From JBFIHF01 sp964411125 (GTDB lineage Bacteria > Myxococcota_A > Bradymonadia > Bradymonadales > Bradymonadaceae): a DNA stretch of 64,000 nt. The notes beneath the pieces were generated by a model. The model did no database searches. It saw only the letters and a list, made by a program, of their open reading frames with translations, and had not been told where the DNA came from. The position numbers and the translations under genes are program-made. The stretch is from contig CAYPJU010000013.1 of assembly GCA_964411125.1 (NCBI GenBank), positions 31,654-95,653 of the forward strand, in the 5' to 3' direction. Below are positions 24,283-32,390 of the stretch, one piece after another. Position 1 is the stretch's first letter. Each line of letters starts with the position of its first letter.

Positions 24283-27135
24283 TCACTTTTCCGATTCGCC
24301 CGACTCGTTCTGCTTCGCCCGCTCTTCGGCGTCGCGCTTGGCACGTTCGATCGCCGCGCTCTCCTCGAGCTCCTCGATCTCCTTTCGCGCCTCCTCGATT
24401 CCCGACCGACGGTCGATCGTGTCGATCGTGGAATCGTACTCGTCCTTCATCTCCACCGGCGCGGACTCGCGCAGCTGTTGCAGCGCCGGGATCAGGTTCT
24501 CGTCTCGAGAAAACGCCAGCGCCCGAAGCGCGATCGCCTTGTCCTGATTCGACGGTCCCTCCCGAACGATCCGCAACAGCGCCTGCCCACCCGCCGGAGA
24601 ATCTCGACGTCCGAGCGCGAGGAGCGCGCGCGTTCGCAGACGCTCGTTCTGACGCTCGCCAAGATCGTCGAACGGCTGACCGCGCTCCGCGAGTCGGATG
24701 AGAGACTCTTCACCCGCCTCGCTGTCGTCGAGCCCCAGTAAGTCGATGAGATCGCGCCGCATGTCCGCCGTGGTCGACTCGTCCCAGAGGAGCCTCGTGA
24801 CGAGCGCCGGCGACATCGTGCGTTTCGCCCGCATCAACGCTTCTGCGATCACCGCGGCACGCGGCGCATTGACGTCCCTCGCGAGCTCCGCCTCCATGGC
24901 GGCGAGCGCCCCGTCGTCCCCCATCTCCGCGAGCACCGTGTAGGCTTGCTCCAGACCCGGCCTCCACGTCTCCGTCTCCGCGTACCTCTGAATACTCACG
25001 AGCGCCTGGCGGCGATCCTTGCGCTCCTGCAGTCCGGAAATCGCTGCGATGCGAACGTCGGGTGACTGGTCCAAAAGCCCCGCTTCCAACACGATCCGGG
25101 CATCGCGCCCGGCGTAGCGCGATAGAGACTCGAGCGCCTGCCGCCGAATCAAGGGGTCTCGCGCCTCGGTCGCGAGCGCGGAGAGCGTCGGAACGGCCCC
25201 CTCGGTACGGAAGAACCCGAGCGCCTTCATCGCCAGAAGACGCGGTCGACGCCGCTTGCTGTCGTCCAGAATCTCGAGCAGCACTTCGCTCGATTCGTGT
25301 CTCCCCTGCCCCCGGTAGTGCAGCTTGCGCCCGATCGCGTTGATCGCCATCAGCGCATCCACCCCTTTCGCCTGATCCACGTTGCTCCTCGCGACCTGGA
25401 ACAAAAGCTTTAAGTTCTCCCCCTTCCCTCGTGCCACCGACCGAACCCGTTCGGCCCGGACGCGCTCCGAGCCCTCGCCGAGGCGATCGATGAGCGCAGC
25501 AACGGTGGACGGGTTTCCGAGGCGGCCGATCATCCGCGTCAGGTCCGTGTACTTTCTCTCGTTCTCCGGCGGACGCTCCTCCAAAACCTCGAGTAACGCT
25601 TCAGCAGCCTTCTGGTTGTGCGCGGAGAGGGCCGGCTTTACCAGGGTGTAAGCTTTGTCGCTGGGATGGGACTGCTCGAACATCTGGACCAGAATCTCGA
25701 TCGAGGACTCCGAAGGAAGGCTTCGTAACAGCGGGATGACTCGAATGCGGTCCTCCTCGGTGCCCGTGAGCAGGACGTTGCGCAGGACGGCGACGAGCTG
25801 CTCGGCGAGCGGAGTCGTCAACTGAACGAGCCGGCGCGACTTGGCCCGGTCTTCGGCCTTCAGCAGCTTTTCGACGACGACGAGCGCCGCGACGTCGGGC
25901 GGCAGCCCCTGAAGCTCCGACACCGGCGTCACCTCGGAGATCGCGACCGACTCCGCTTTCCAGGCGTCCTCGCCTCGCCCCTTCCCCCGACGGCCATCGA
26001 GCAGCACCATCGTCATGCAGTTGGTCTGCACGGGCCGCGGAAGCCGCACGATGAGCCCGCCGTGGTCATCCACCACCCGATGGGGTGTCTCGGGAATCTG
26101 GGCGAGCACGCGGCTGCCGTCCGAAAAGGTGAAGAGCAGCTCGCGGGGCCGCGCGAAGGCTTCGAACTCTTCGGCGTTCGCACCGTTTCCGGGGTAGACG
26201 CGCACGGCGTGCACCTTGAGAGCGTCGTTCACTCGGGTCGTCGCGAACTCTCCCACGCCCAGCCCTGCCGCCCCTTCGACCCACGGTGTCGCGTTGTTCC
26301 TGTCCCCGAGCTCGAGCGGTCGAATCACGGTCCGGCTGTCGTCGGGGTTGTGCCGGTCGGTGGTCGCCGAGTACCAGAGGTAGAACCGATGATACGGCGA
26401 CGGCTCGAACTTCTCTTTTGGAAGCTCCGCCTTTACCGTCGTGGCCCCCTTGGCGAGCGTCTTGACGTCGAGTCGGCTGCGAAACGCCATCCGCTCCGGG
26501 ATGAACGTCTGGTACGCGGCGAGGTTCGTGCCGCAGAACCGCGTGTTCTCCGAGCTGCGGAGGCGAATGAGCTCGTCCTTCTTGTCTTCGCGCCGAATGA
26601 CGAGTCGGTCTCCGCCGTCGATCGGCGAGTTCCGGGTCGAAGCGATCTGCTGCCAGACCTGGCCTCGCTCCCCCGATTTGACTCCGTAAGCCCATGCAAC
26701 CTGCGCGCGCTCGGCCGCCGGCGGTGCGTCGGCCCCCGGTAGAGGCGTCGCCTCGAAGATGACGACGACGACGTTACCGAACCCCTGCACGATCACGTCG
26801 TAGCCGTAGTATTCGGCGCCGAACCACTCCGGGAGCGTCGCCAGACCGACCGTTTTGTTTCGCCCGCGGTCGACCAGGCGAACGTTCCACCCTGTCGCCG
26901 TGGAGCTGCGGTGCATCCAGAGCGAGACGCCCTCTTTGCCCGCGACCTTCTCGATCGAGCGGGTGAACCGCACGACGTCTTCTGCGCCGACGTCGCTCGG
27001 CTGGGCGACGGCCGGCGATGGTACGAAGGGCGTCGTGAGCGCACACGCGACCCCGAACGCAGCGCAAAGAATGAGTCGTTTTGGAAGTAGACGTTGCAAG
27101 GCAACTCGTCGCCAATATGCTACCAACGCCACCAT
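24283..27135 (-). CDS. Secreted HEAT-repeat protein with carbohydrate-binding-like domain
   Basis: The 950-residue product has a signal peptide ending near SPAVAQ (about residues 35-40). An N-terminal region of unknown fold (about 45-250) is followed by a discoidin or NADase-type glycan-binding-like segment (about 260-400) with WVEGAAGLGVGEFATTRVN and KVHAVRVYPGNG. The rest (about 430-900) is HEAT repeats such as PTLSALATEARDPLIRRQAL, and the end is a charged coiled coil. The ATG at 27135 is the first that does not invade the divergent maf gene; starts further inside are possible, for example a TTG near 27100. A periplasmic or surface scaffold is likely. Its 3' end lies 16 bp from the BMC gene. 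Confidence 0.77.
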   Translation of the reverse strand: MVALVAYWRRVALQRLLPKRLILCAAFGVACALTTPFVPSPAVAQPSDVGAEDVVRFTRSIEKVAGKEGVSLWMHRSSTATGWNVRLVDRGRNKTVGLATLPEWFGAEYYGYDVIVQGFGNVVVVIFEATPLPGADAPPAAERAQVAWAYGVKSGERGQVWQQIASTRNSPIDGGDRLVIRREDKKDELIRLRSSENTRFCGTNLAAYQTFIPERMAFRSRLDVKTLAKGATTVKAELPKEKFEPSPYHRFYLWYSATTDRHNPDDSRTVIRPLELGDRNNATPWVEGAAGLGVGEFATTRVNDALKVHAVRVYPGNGANAEEFEAFARPRELLFTFSDGSRVLAQIPETPHRVVDDHGGLIVRLPRPVQTNCMTMVLLDGRRGKGRGEDAWKAESVAISEVTPVSELQGLPPDVAALVVVEKLLKAEDRAKSRRLVQLTTPLAEQLVAVLRNVLLTGTEEDRIRVIPLLRSLPSESSIEILVQMFEQSHPSDKAYTLVKPALSAHNQKAAEALLEVLEERPPENERKYTDLTRMIGRLGNPSTVAALIDRLGEGSERVRAERVRSVARGKGENLKLLFQVARSNVDQAKGVDALMAINAIGRKLHYRGQGRHESSEVLLEILDDSKRRRPRLLAMKALGFFRTEGAVPTLSALATEARDPLIRRQALESLSRYAGRDARIVLEAGLLDQSPDVRIAAISGLQERKDRRQALVSIQRYAETETWRPGLEQAYTVLAEMGDDGALAAMEAELARDVNAPRAAVIAEALMRAKRTMSPALVTRLLWDESTTADMRRDLIDLLGLDDSEAGEESLIRLAERGQPFDDLGERQNERLRTRALLALGRRDSPAGGQALLRIVREGPSNQDKAIALRALAFSRDENLIPALQQLRESAPVEMKDEYDSTIDTIDRRSGIEEARKEIEELEESAAIERAKRDAEERAKQNESGESEK
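27094..27121 (+). promoter_or_regulatory. Candidate promoter of maf, inside the divergent gene
   Basis: TTGCAA (27094-27099), 16 bp, TATGCT (27116-27121). Initiation near 27128 precedes the maf ATG by 30 nt. The site lies within the first codons of the divergent HEAT gene. Confidence 0.45.
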
Positions 27136-27157
27136 ACTACGCCCGCACCCCCCCGAA

Positions 27158-27775
27158 ATGCCACACCCACACCGCCACATCGTGCTCGCGAGCGGCTCTC
27201 CACGCCGCAAAGAGCTCCTCGAGGGGCTCGGATTTCGCCTCACGGTCTTGCGCGCCGACGTCCCCGAAGTCCCCGCCCCCGACGAGTCTCCCAGCGCCTA
27301 CACGCGTCGACTGGCGCACGAAAAGGCGAGCGCCGTCGCCGCCCGCCTCGACCGAGAGCATCCCGACTGGGTGCTCGCCGCGGACACCGTGGTGGTCTTC
27401 GACGACCGAATCCTGGAGAAGCCGGCCGACGACGAGGATGCGGTCCGCACGCTGCAGGAGCTCAGCGGGGCCCGCCATCAGGTCGTGACCTCGTTCTGCT
27501 GGCGACACCGCGACGGCCGCGATCTCGTCGACACCGTGGTCACCGACGTCTCCTTTCGCACTCTGCCCGACGCGTGGATCCATGCCTACGTCCGCTCCGG
27601 CGAGCCGATGGACAAGGCAGGCGGATACGGTATTCAGGGCCGCGCCGCGGCATTCGTCGATCGTATCGAGGGTTCGTACTCCTGCGTCGTCGGCCTCCCG
27701 GTCTGCGCCGTTCTGCAGCGGTTCGAGGAGCTGGGAGAGCTGGAGACCTTCCCGTTCGCCGAGGCGAGTTCATGA
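27158..27775 (+). CDS. maf: Maf-like nucleotide pyrophosphatase
   Basis: Maf proteins hydrolyse non-canonical or methylated nucleoside triphosphates (dTTP/UTP or m7GTP depending on subfamily) and have been linked to septum control. The 205 residues have all the hallmarks: IVLASGSPRRKELLEGLG at the N-terminus, the catalytic DTVVVFDDRILEKP (about residues 72-85), SGARHQVVTS, and the C-terminal DKAGGYGIQGRAAAFVDRI (about 151-169). The ATG at 27158 was chosen because it gives the standard start HIVLASGSPRR. The stop overlaps the next start as ATGA, beginning a maf-yggS-proC operon. Confidence 0.95.
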   Translation: MPHPHRHIVLASGSPRRKELLEGLGFRLTVLRADVPEVPAPDESPSAYTRRLAHEKASAVAARLDREHPDWVLAADTVVVFDDRILEKPADDEDAVRTLQELSGARHQVVTSFCWRHRDGRDLVDTVVTDVSFRTLPDAWIHAYVRSGEPMDKAGGYGIQGRAAAFVDRIEGSYSCVVGLPVCAVLQRFEELGELETFPFAEASS

Positions 27776-28467
27776 CTGACTTCGCCGCCAACCTCGCGAT
27801 GGTGGAGGCCCGCATTGCCGCGGCGTGCGAAAGCGCGCGACGGAACCGGGCCGACGTGCGCCTCGTCGCGGTGTCCAAGGGGCACGAAGTGGCAGCGATT
27901 CGAGCTTTCTACGAGCTCGGCCTTCGCGATTTCGGCGAATCGTACGTCGGCGAGTGGCAGGCGAAGCGGCCCGAACTCCCGGACGACATTCGCTGGCACT
28001 TCATCGGAGCACTGCAGTCGCGCAAGGCCCGCGAACTCGCGGACGCCGTACACCTGATCCACTCCGTCGACCGGATGAGCCTCGCCCGACAGATCGACAA
28101 GAGATGGACGGAGCCTGCGGACGTGCTGCTGCAGGTCAACATCGACGACGACGACGCCAAATCGGGTTGCGAGCGTGCCGAGACGGCTTCGCTGCTGCGC
28201 CAGATCCTGGCGGAATGTCCCGACGTCCACGTGCGCGGGCTGATGACGATCCCGAGCCTCGCCTTCTCCGAAGCGCCGGAAGGACGCCCCAACCCGTTCG
28301 CAGACCTTCGAACACTCCGTGACGAGCTCCTCGCGGAATTCGACCACGAGAACGCCCCCCTCACCGAGCTGTCGATGGGGATGACCAACGACCTGGAAAT
28401 CGCCGTTCGTAGTGGCGCCACACTCGTCCGCGTCGGCACCGCTCTCTTCGGCCCGAGGAACCCATGA
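27772..28467 (+). CDS. yggS: YggS family pyridoxal phosphate homeostasis protein
   Basis: This is a cytoplasmic PLP-binding protein with a type III fold barrel and no known catalytic activity; it balances the free PLP pool. The 231 residues include the PLP lysine in VRLVAVSKGHEVAAI (about residue 32), the helix FGESYVGEWQAKRPEL (normally FGENYVQE), IRWHFIGALQSRKAR, and the C-terminal LSMGMTNDLEIAVRSGATLVR that binds the phosphate. Ser replaces the usual Asn in the GEN motif. The gene overlaps maf and proC by ATGA on both sides; the yggS-proC order is widespread. Confidence 0.95.
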   Translation: MTDFAANLAMVEARIAAACESARRNRADVRLVAVSKGHEVAAIRAFYELGLRDFGESYVGEWQAKRPELPDDIRWHFIGALQSRKARELADAVHLIHSVDRMSLARQIDKRWTEPADVLLQVNIDDDDAKSGCERAETASLLRQILAECPDVHVRGLMTIPSLAFSEAPEGRPNPFADLRTLRDELLAEFDHENAPLTELSMGMTNDLEIAVRSGATLVRVGTALFGPRNP

Positions 28468-29264
28468 AGCTCTCGAATTTCGACGTCGTGTTGATCGGAT
28501 GCGGCCAGATGGGGAGCGCGCTGATCCGGGGGGCAGTCGCCCGCGGCGTACTGCGCGCAGAACGCGTGACGCTCGTCGACGCCGACCCCGACAAGGTCAC
28601 CGCCCTCGCCGGCTCGATCGACTCACCCGAGGTCGTCCCCGAGCGGGGGGATCGAACGCTGTGGATCGTCGCGGTGAAACCATGGGACGTCGCGACGGCA
28701 CTCGCCGAGCAAGAACTCGCGCCCGAAGACGTGGTCGTTTCGGTGGCGGCGGGCACCACGCTCGCCACGATCGGCGGCGCAGCGGGGTCCCCCCGGTCCG
28801 TGGTGCGTGCGATGCCCAACACTCCCGCCCTCATCGGGCGCGGCATCACCGGGATTTACGGCGAGGACGACGAGGCGGTCTCCGTGGTGAGAGAGCTCTT
28901 CGAGGCCGTCGGGGATGTGGTGGTGCTCGACAAGGAATCGCAGTTCGACGCCGTGACCGCAGTGAGCGGAAGCGGCCCGGCCTACGTGTTCCTGGCGATC
29001 GAGGCCCTGGCAGACGGCGGCGTCTTGATGGGTTTGGGCCGCGAGACCGCGCTGCGACTCGCGGTCGCAACGGTCGAGGGAGCCGCGGCGCTGGCGAGCG
29101 AGACCGGGGACGCGCCGAGTGTGTTGAAAGACCGCGTCGCTAGCCCGGGCGGGACTACGATCGCAGGGCTCGAAGCACTGGAATCGAAAGGATTTCGGGG
29201 AGCACTCATCGCGGCCGTCCGCGCGGCGGCGGAGCGGAGCAGAGCCCTCGGTCAGGACGACTGA
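28464..29264 (+). CDS. proC: Pyrroline-5-carboxylate reductase
   Basis: It reduces pyrroline-5-carboxylate to proline with NAD(P)H, the last step of proline synthesis. The 266-residue protein has a Rossmann site, VVLIGCGQMGSALIRG (about residues 8-23), the helix RAMPNTPALIGRGITG, and the C-terminal signature VTAVSGSGPAYVFLAIEALADGG followed by the ATLVEGAA-like TVEGAA and VASPGGTTIAGLEALE (about 223-238). It is translationally coupled to yggS. Its last 13 bases overlap the convergent divIVA-like gene. Confidence 0.96.
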   Translation: MKLSNFDVVLIGCGQMGSALIRGAVARGVLRAERVTLVDADPDKVTALAGSIDSPEVVPERGDRTLWIVAVKPWDVATALAEQELAPEDVVVSVAAGTTLATIGGAAGSPRSVVRAMPNTPALIGRGITGIYGEDDEAVSVVRELFEAVGDVVVLDKESQFDAVTAVSGSGPAYVFLAIEALADGGVLMGLGRETALRLAVATVEGAAALASETGDAPSVLKDRVASPGGTTIAGLEALESKGFRGALIAAVRAAAERSRALGQDD

Positions 29265-29812
29265 AGCTCGCGCTCGATCTCGCGCGATTCGACCCACTCG
29301 GGCGTCTTCTGCGAGTCGATGAGGTGCAGGTGCATCTCGAGCGTCGCGCGAAGCTCGGAGACCGCTCGGACCCGTCGTTCCCGCAACTCGCGAACCTCTT
29401 CGCGCGCCTCTGTCACCTCGACCTGTGCTGCCGCGCTCGCCCGCTCGGCCTCCGCCTGCGCCACTTCCCGGATGCGGTCGGCATCCGCCTGAGCTTCGGC
29501 CCGGATGCGCTGAGCCTCGAGCTCCGCTTCCGCCACGAGCACCTCGGCCTCGCGCTCCGCCCTCTCTTTGGTCTCGATCGCGGTGGTCCGAGCCATCTCC
29601 AGGGTCTCTTGGAGGGACTTCTCGCGCCGCCGGTAGTCGGCGAGCTCGGTGCGAGCGGTCGTCAGTTCTCGTTCGTGCTGGCGGCAGAGCTGGACGAGGT
29701 CTTCGAGCTCTCGCGCCACGACGACGAGGAACTCGCGCACCTGGTCGGTGTCGTAGCCGCGGAATCGGCTCTCGAAGCGTTGGTGGGCGATGTCTTCGCT
29801 ACTGAACTTCAT
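29252..29812 (-). CDS. DivIVA domain protein
   Basis: The 186-residue protein begins with a DivIVA-type N-terminus: FSSEDIAHQRFESRFRGYDT (about residues 3-22), which in the family binds curved membrane, followed by DQVREFLVVVARELEDLV. The remainder (about 45-165) is a long coiled coil rich in Glu, Ala and Arg. Such proteins position polar or division components. It is shorter than Bacillus DivIVA-like proteins but similar to those in many delta-like proteobacterial genomes, where it often follows yggS and proC. Here it faces them instead, with a 13-bp 3' overlap. GGAGG lies 5 nt before the ATG. Confidence 0.88.
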   Translation of the reverse strand: MKFSSEDIAHQRFESRFRGYDTDQVREFLVVVARELEDLVQLCRQHERELTTARTELADYRRREKSLQETLEMARTTAIETKERAEREAEVLVAEAELEAQRIRAEAQADADRIREVAQAEAERASAAAQVEVTEAREEVRELRERRVRAVSELRATLEMHLHLIDSQKTPEWVESREIERELQSS

Positions 29813-29875
29813 GCGGACCTCCGTGTGCCGAACTATCCTACATCGACGTGGAAAGATCCGAAGTTTTTGGCGCTG

Positions 29876-29895
29876 CCCCCCCCTGCGACGGGGGG
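29876..29895. repeat. G/C-run hairpin between moeB and the divIVA-like gene
   Basis: Eight C (29876-29883), TGCGAC, six G (29890-29895) can form a six-pair stem. No T-run follows in the direction of moeB transcription, so it is a weak terminator at best. Confidence 0.4.
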
Positions 29896-29915
29896 ATGGC
29901 GTTGCGGGAAGGGAC

Positions 29916-31076
29916 TCAGAGTTCGACGGCGCAGAACTGCTCGTAGTCGATGAAGCCCGTGAACTCCGCATCTTCGCCGCAAGCGGGGCAAGCCGGGTCG
30001 CGGCGCAGCTTCAGCTCCCGGAACTCGGTGCGGAGACCGTCGAACGCCAGGAGGCGTCCCTTGAGCGGCTCGCCGACCCCGAGGAGAAGCTTCACGACTT
30101 CGTTGGCCTGCAACAGTCCGATGATCCCCGGCAAAACGCCGAGGACACCCGCTTCCTGGCACGACGGTGCGAACTCGGGCGGCGGCGGCTCCGGGTAGAG
30201 GCAGCGGTAGCAGGGACCGTCGTGGGGCACGAACGACGTGACCTGGCCCTCGAAGCGGTACACGGACCCGTGAACGTTCGGAATGTCGAGGTGCACGCAG
30301 GCGTCGTTGATGAGGTAGCGCGTCGGGAAGTTGTCGCCGCCGTCGACGACGAGGTCGTAGCCCTCGAAAATCTCGAGCACGTTATCGCTCGTCAGCCGCG
30401 TTGGATACTTGTTCACGACGACGTCGGGATTCAGCCCGCGAATCGTCGCCTCCGCCGAGTCGACCTTGGGGGTGCCGACGCGGTCGTCCGTGTGCACGAC
30501 CTGGCGCTGCAGGTTCGAACGATCCACCACGTCGTCGTCGATGATGCCGATCGTTCCGACACCGGCTGCCGCGAGGTAGAGAGCTGCGGGGCTACCGAGC
30601 CCCCCCGCCCCGAGCATCAGCACTTTCGAGTCGAGCAGCTTCTGCTGCCCCTTCTCCCCCACCTCCGGGATGATGAGGTGCCGGCTATAGCGCGTCTGCT
30701 GTTCGGACGTGAGCGCGCGCGGAATGTCGAACTTCAGCCCGCGCCGTTTCCACGCACCGAATCCGCCCGCCATCGACTCGACGTTCTCGTAACCGAGCTC
30801 CTCCAGCGTCCTTGCGGCGAGCGCGGACCGCGTCCCCCCCGCGCAGTAGACCACGACGGGCTTCGACTTGTCCGGAACCGCGCTCTCGATGCGCAGATCC
30901 AGCAGTCCTCGGGGAATGAAGATCGCGCCGGGGATGTGTCCGTCGACGAACTCTTCCCGTTCGCGGCAATCGATGATGGTGACGTCTTCGTCATCGAGAC
31001 GAGCGGCGACGCCGTCCACGTCGGTCTCACGAATCTCGGACTTCACGCGGCTGATGAGTTCGTCGAATGTCGGCAC
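29916..31076 (-). CDS. moeB: MoeB/ThiF-type adenylyltransferase with N-terminal rhodanese domain
   Basis: It would adenylate the C-terminus of a sulfur-carrier protein (MoaD, ThiS or similar) and perhaps also load sulfur onto it. The 386 residues contain a rhodanese domain (about residues 15-115) with the active-site loop VVYCAGGTRSA, then the E1-like domain: MLGAGGLGSPAALYLAAAG (nucleotide-binding), IDDDVVDRSNLQRQ, and the cysteine-containing SCQEAGVLG. Two Cys pairs for structural zinc are visible (PCYRCLYPEP and PACPACGE). In MoeZ/MOCS3 proteins the rhodanese is C-terminal; here it is N-terminal. The start is GTG with AAGGAG 6 nt upstream. The carrier is not encoded nearby. Confidence 0.88.
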   Translation of the reverse strand: MPTFDELISRVKSEIRETDVDGVAARLDDEDVTIIDCREREEFVDGHIPGAIFIPRGLLDLRIESAVPDKSKPVVVYCAGGTRSALAARTLEELGYENVESMAGGFGAWKRRGLKFDIPRALTSEQQTRYSRHLIIPEVGEKGQQKLLDSKVLMLGAGGLGSPAALYLAAAGVGTIGIIDDDVVDRSNLQRQVVHTDDRVGTPKVDSAEATIRGLNPDVVVNKYPTRLTSDNVLEIFEGYDLVVDGGDNFPTRYLINDACVHLDIPNVHGSVYRFEGQVTSFVPHDGPCYRCLYPEPPPPEFAPSCQEAGVLGVLPGIIGLLQANEVVKLLLGVGEPLKGRLLAFDGLRTEFRELKLRRDPACPACGEDAEFTGFIDYEQFCAVEL

Positions 31077-31130
31077 TTCGTTCTCCTTGCTGCGCCCGCC
31101 TCACGACGAGCGACCGTGGTGTTCCGGCAA

Positions 31131-31159
31131 TCCATACCAGTCTAGTAGGGATTGTTCAA
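31131..31159 (-). promoter_or_regulatory. Candidate promoter of moeB (extended -10)
   Basis: On the minus strand, TTGAAC (31154-31159), 17 bp, TATGGA (31131-31136), with TGG directly before the -10 as in extended -10 promoters. Initiation near 31125 gives a leader of about 50 nt. Confidence 0.5.
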
Positions 31160-31207
31160 CTCTTTGGATGCAACTCGAACGCGGAGGATTCGTAGTGCGC
31201 GGTGGCG

Positions 31208-31235
31208 GTGCGCGGTGCGCTGTGCGCTGTGCGCT
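31208..31235. repeat. Four tandem heptamers GTGCGCT
   Basis: GTGCGCG (31208-31214) is followed by three exact copies of GTGCGCT (31215-31235). They run directly into the hairpin array at 31236. No reading frame covers them. Confidence 0.75.
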
Positions 31236-31311
31236 GCCGGCGTCAGCCGGCGTCCGCGCGAAGCGCGGTGTAGCCCGGCGCGTAAGCGCCGGGGAGCGGC
31301 GAAAAGCGCCG
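31236..31311. repeat. Array of four consecutive hairpins in the prs-moeB intergenic region
   Basis: GCCGGC-GTCA-GCCGGC (31236-31251), CCGCGC-GAA-GCGCGG (31254-31268), CCCGGCGC-GTAA-GCGCCGGG (31274-31293) and CGGCG-AAAAG-CGCCG (31297-31311) are perfect stems with 3-5 nt loops, separated by 2-5 nt. The second contains GCGAAGC, a known very stable DNA mini-hairpin, and the third has a GNRA-type loop. It could be a REP-like element or a 3' stabiliser of the prs transcript. Confidence 0.75.
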
Positions 31312-31356
31312 AAGGCCCGCCACCACGCGACGTGTCCCATCCCCTCGTCTCGAACC

Positions 31357-32289
31357 CTAAAAGAGAGCGGAGACGGAGCGGCCGTCGTGAATGCGGGCGA
31401 TGGCGGAGGCGAAGAGGTCGGCGGTGGAGAGGATCTCGATTTTGTCGGACGTCGACTCGACCGGCATCGTGTCGGTCACGATGACCTTGTCGATCCAGGC
31501 ATTGTCGATGCGTTCCACCGCGCCGGGGCTGAAGACGGCGTGCGTCGCGGCCGCGATCACGTTCTTCGCGCCATGCTTCTTGAGGAACTCGGCTGCGGCG
31601 ACGAGGGTGCCACCGCTGGCGATTTCGTCGTCGACGATCAACGCCGTCTTGCCCTCGACGTTTCCGATGAGATGAACCGCTTCGGGCTTGGTATTGTCGC
31701 CTACGCGGCGTTTGTCGATGATCGCGAACTGCAAGTCGAGGCGGTTCGCGTAGCGGCCGATGTCCTTTGCTTCTCCGACATCGGCGGCGACGAGGATCCA
31801 GTTGTCGAGGTCTTCGCGGCGAAGACGGTCACAAATCGGACCAGCGCCCAGCAGTTGGTCGACAGGGATGTCGAAGAAGCCCTGCGCCTGCGGGGTATGC
31901 AGGTCCATCGTCAAGACGCGGTCGGCGCCGGCCGTCTCGAGGAGGCGCGCGACGAGCTTCGCGGTGATGCTGATGCGCGGTCGGTCCTTCTTGTCGCTCC
32001 GGATGTAGGGGATGTACGGCATCACAGCCGTGATCCTCGCCGCCGACGCAGACTTGAGGGCGTCGATCATCATCAGGAGCTCGAAGAAGTTGGTGTGCAC
32101 GGGCGGGCAAGAGGTCTGAACGACGAAGACGTCGCACTCCCGGACGTTCTCGTCGACCTGGGTCATCAGGTTGTCGTTCGAGAACCTGACGGTGTGAGCC
32201 GCGCCGAGGGTGATGCCGAGATTTTTGCAGATCTCGTTCGCCAACTTCGGGTGACTACTACCCGAGAAAACCTTCAGCCGTGCTTCCAC
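31357..32289 (-). CDS. prs: Ribose-phosphate pyrophosphokinase (PRPP synthase)
   Basis: It makes PRPP from ribose 5-phosphate and ATP for purine, pyrimidine, His, Trp and NAD synthesis. The 310 residues begin LKVFSGSSHPKLA and contain RFSNDNLMTQVDENVRECDV, the DKKDRPRISITAKLVA region, DLHTPQAQGFFDIPVD (about residues 129-144) and the PRPP-binding loop ALIVDDEIASGGTLVAAA (about 219-236). Two positions differ from the common bacterial pattern: PYIPYIRSDKK instead of PYFGYARQDRK, and Ala-Ser in place of Asp-Thr in the PRPP loop. The start is GTG with GAGG upstream, and there is a separate candidate promoter. The hairpin array lies downstream of its stop. Confidence 0.92.
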   Translation of the reverse strand: MEARLKVFSGSSHPKLANEICKNLGITLGAAHTVRFSNDNLMTQVDENVRECDVFVVQTSCPPVHTNFFELLMMIDALKSASAARITAVMPYIPYIRSDKKDRPRISITAKLVARLLETAGADRVLTMDLHTPQAQGFFDIPVDQLLGAGPICDRLRREDLDNWILVAADVGEAKDIGRYANRLDLQFAIIDKRRVGDNTKPEAVHLIGNVEGKTALIVDDEIASGGTLVAAAEFLKKHGAKNVIAAATHAVFSPGAVERIDNAWIDKVIVTDTMPVESTSDKIEILSTADLFASAIARIHDGRSVSALF

Positions 32290-32323
32290 GTGCGCCTCGC
32301 GTTTGGGGACTGGGTCCAGTCAC

Positions 32324-32352
32324 GTTGTACCTAACCGCCCGCAGCGCGCCAA
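32324..32352 (-). promoter_or_regulatory. Candidate promoter of prs
   Basis: On the minus strand, TTGGCG (32347-32352), 17 bp, TACAAC (32324-32329). Initiation near 32317 gives a 28-nt leader before the GTG. Confidence 0.5.
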
Positions 32353-32390
32353 GTACCCCACTGGCTCGGCCTGCGCTGATTCCATTCGAG

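Noticed and set aside
31077..31356. tRNA or small RNA in the prs-moeB gap
   Set aside because: The hairpins do not form a cloverleaf, there is no CCA-proximal acceptor stem, and none has a T-run that would mark a small RNA end.
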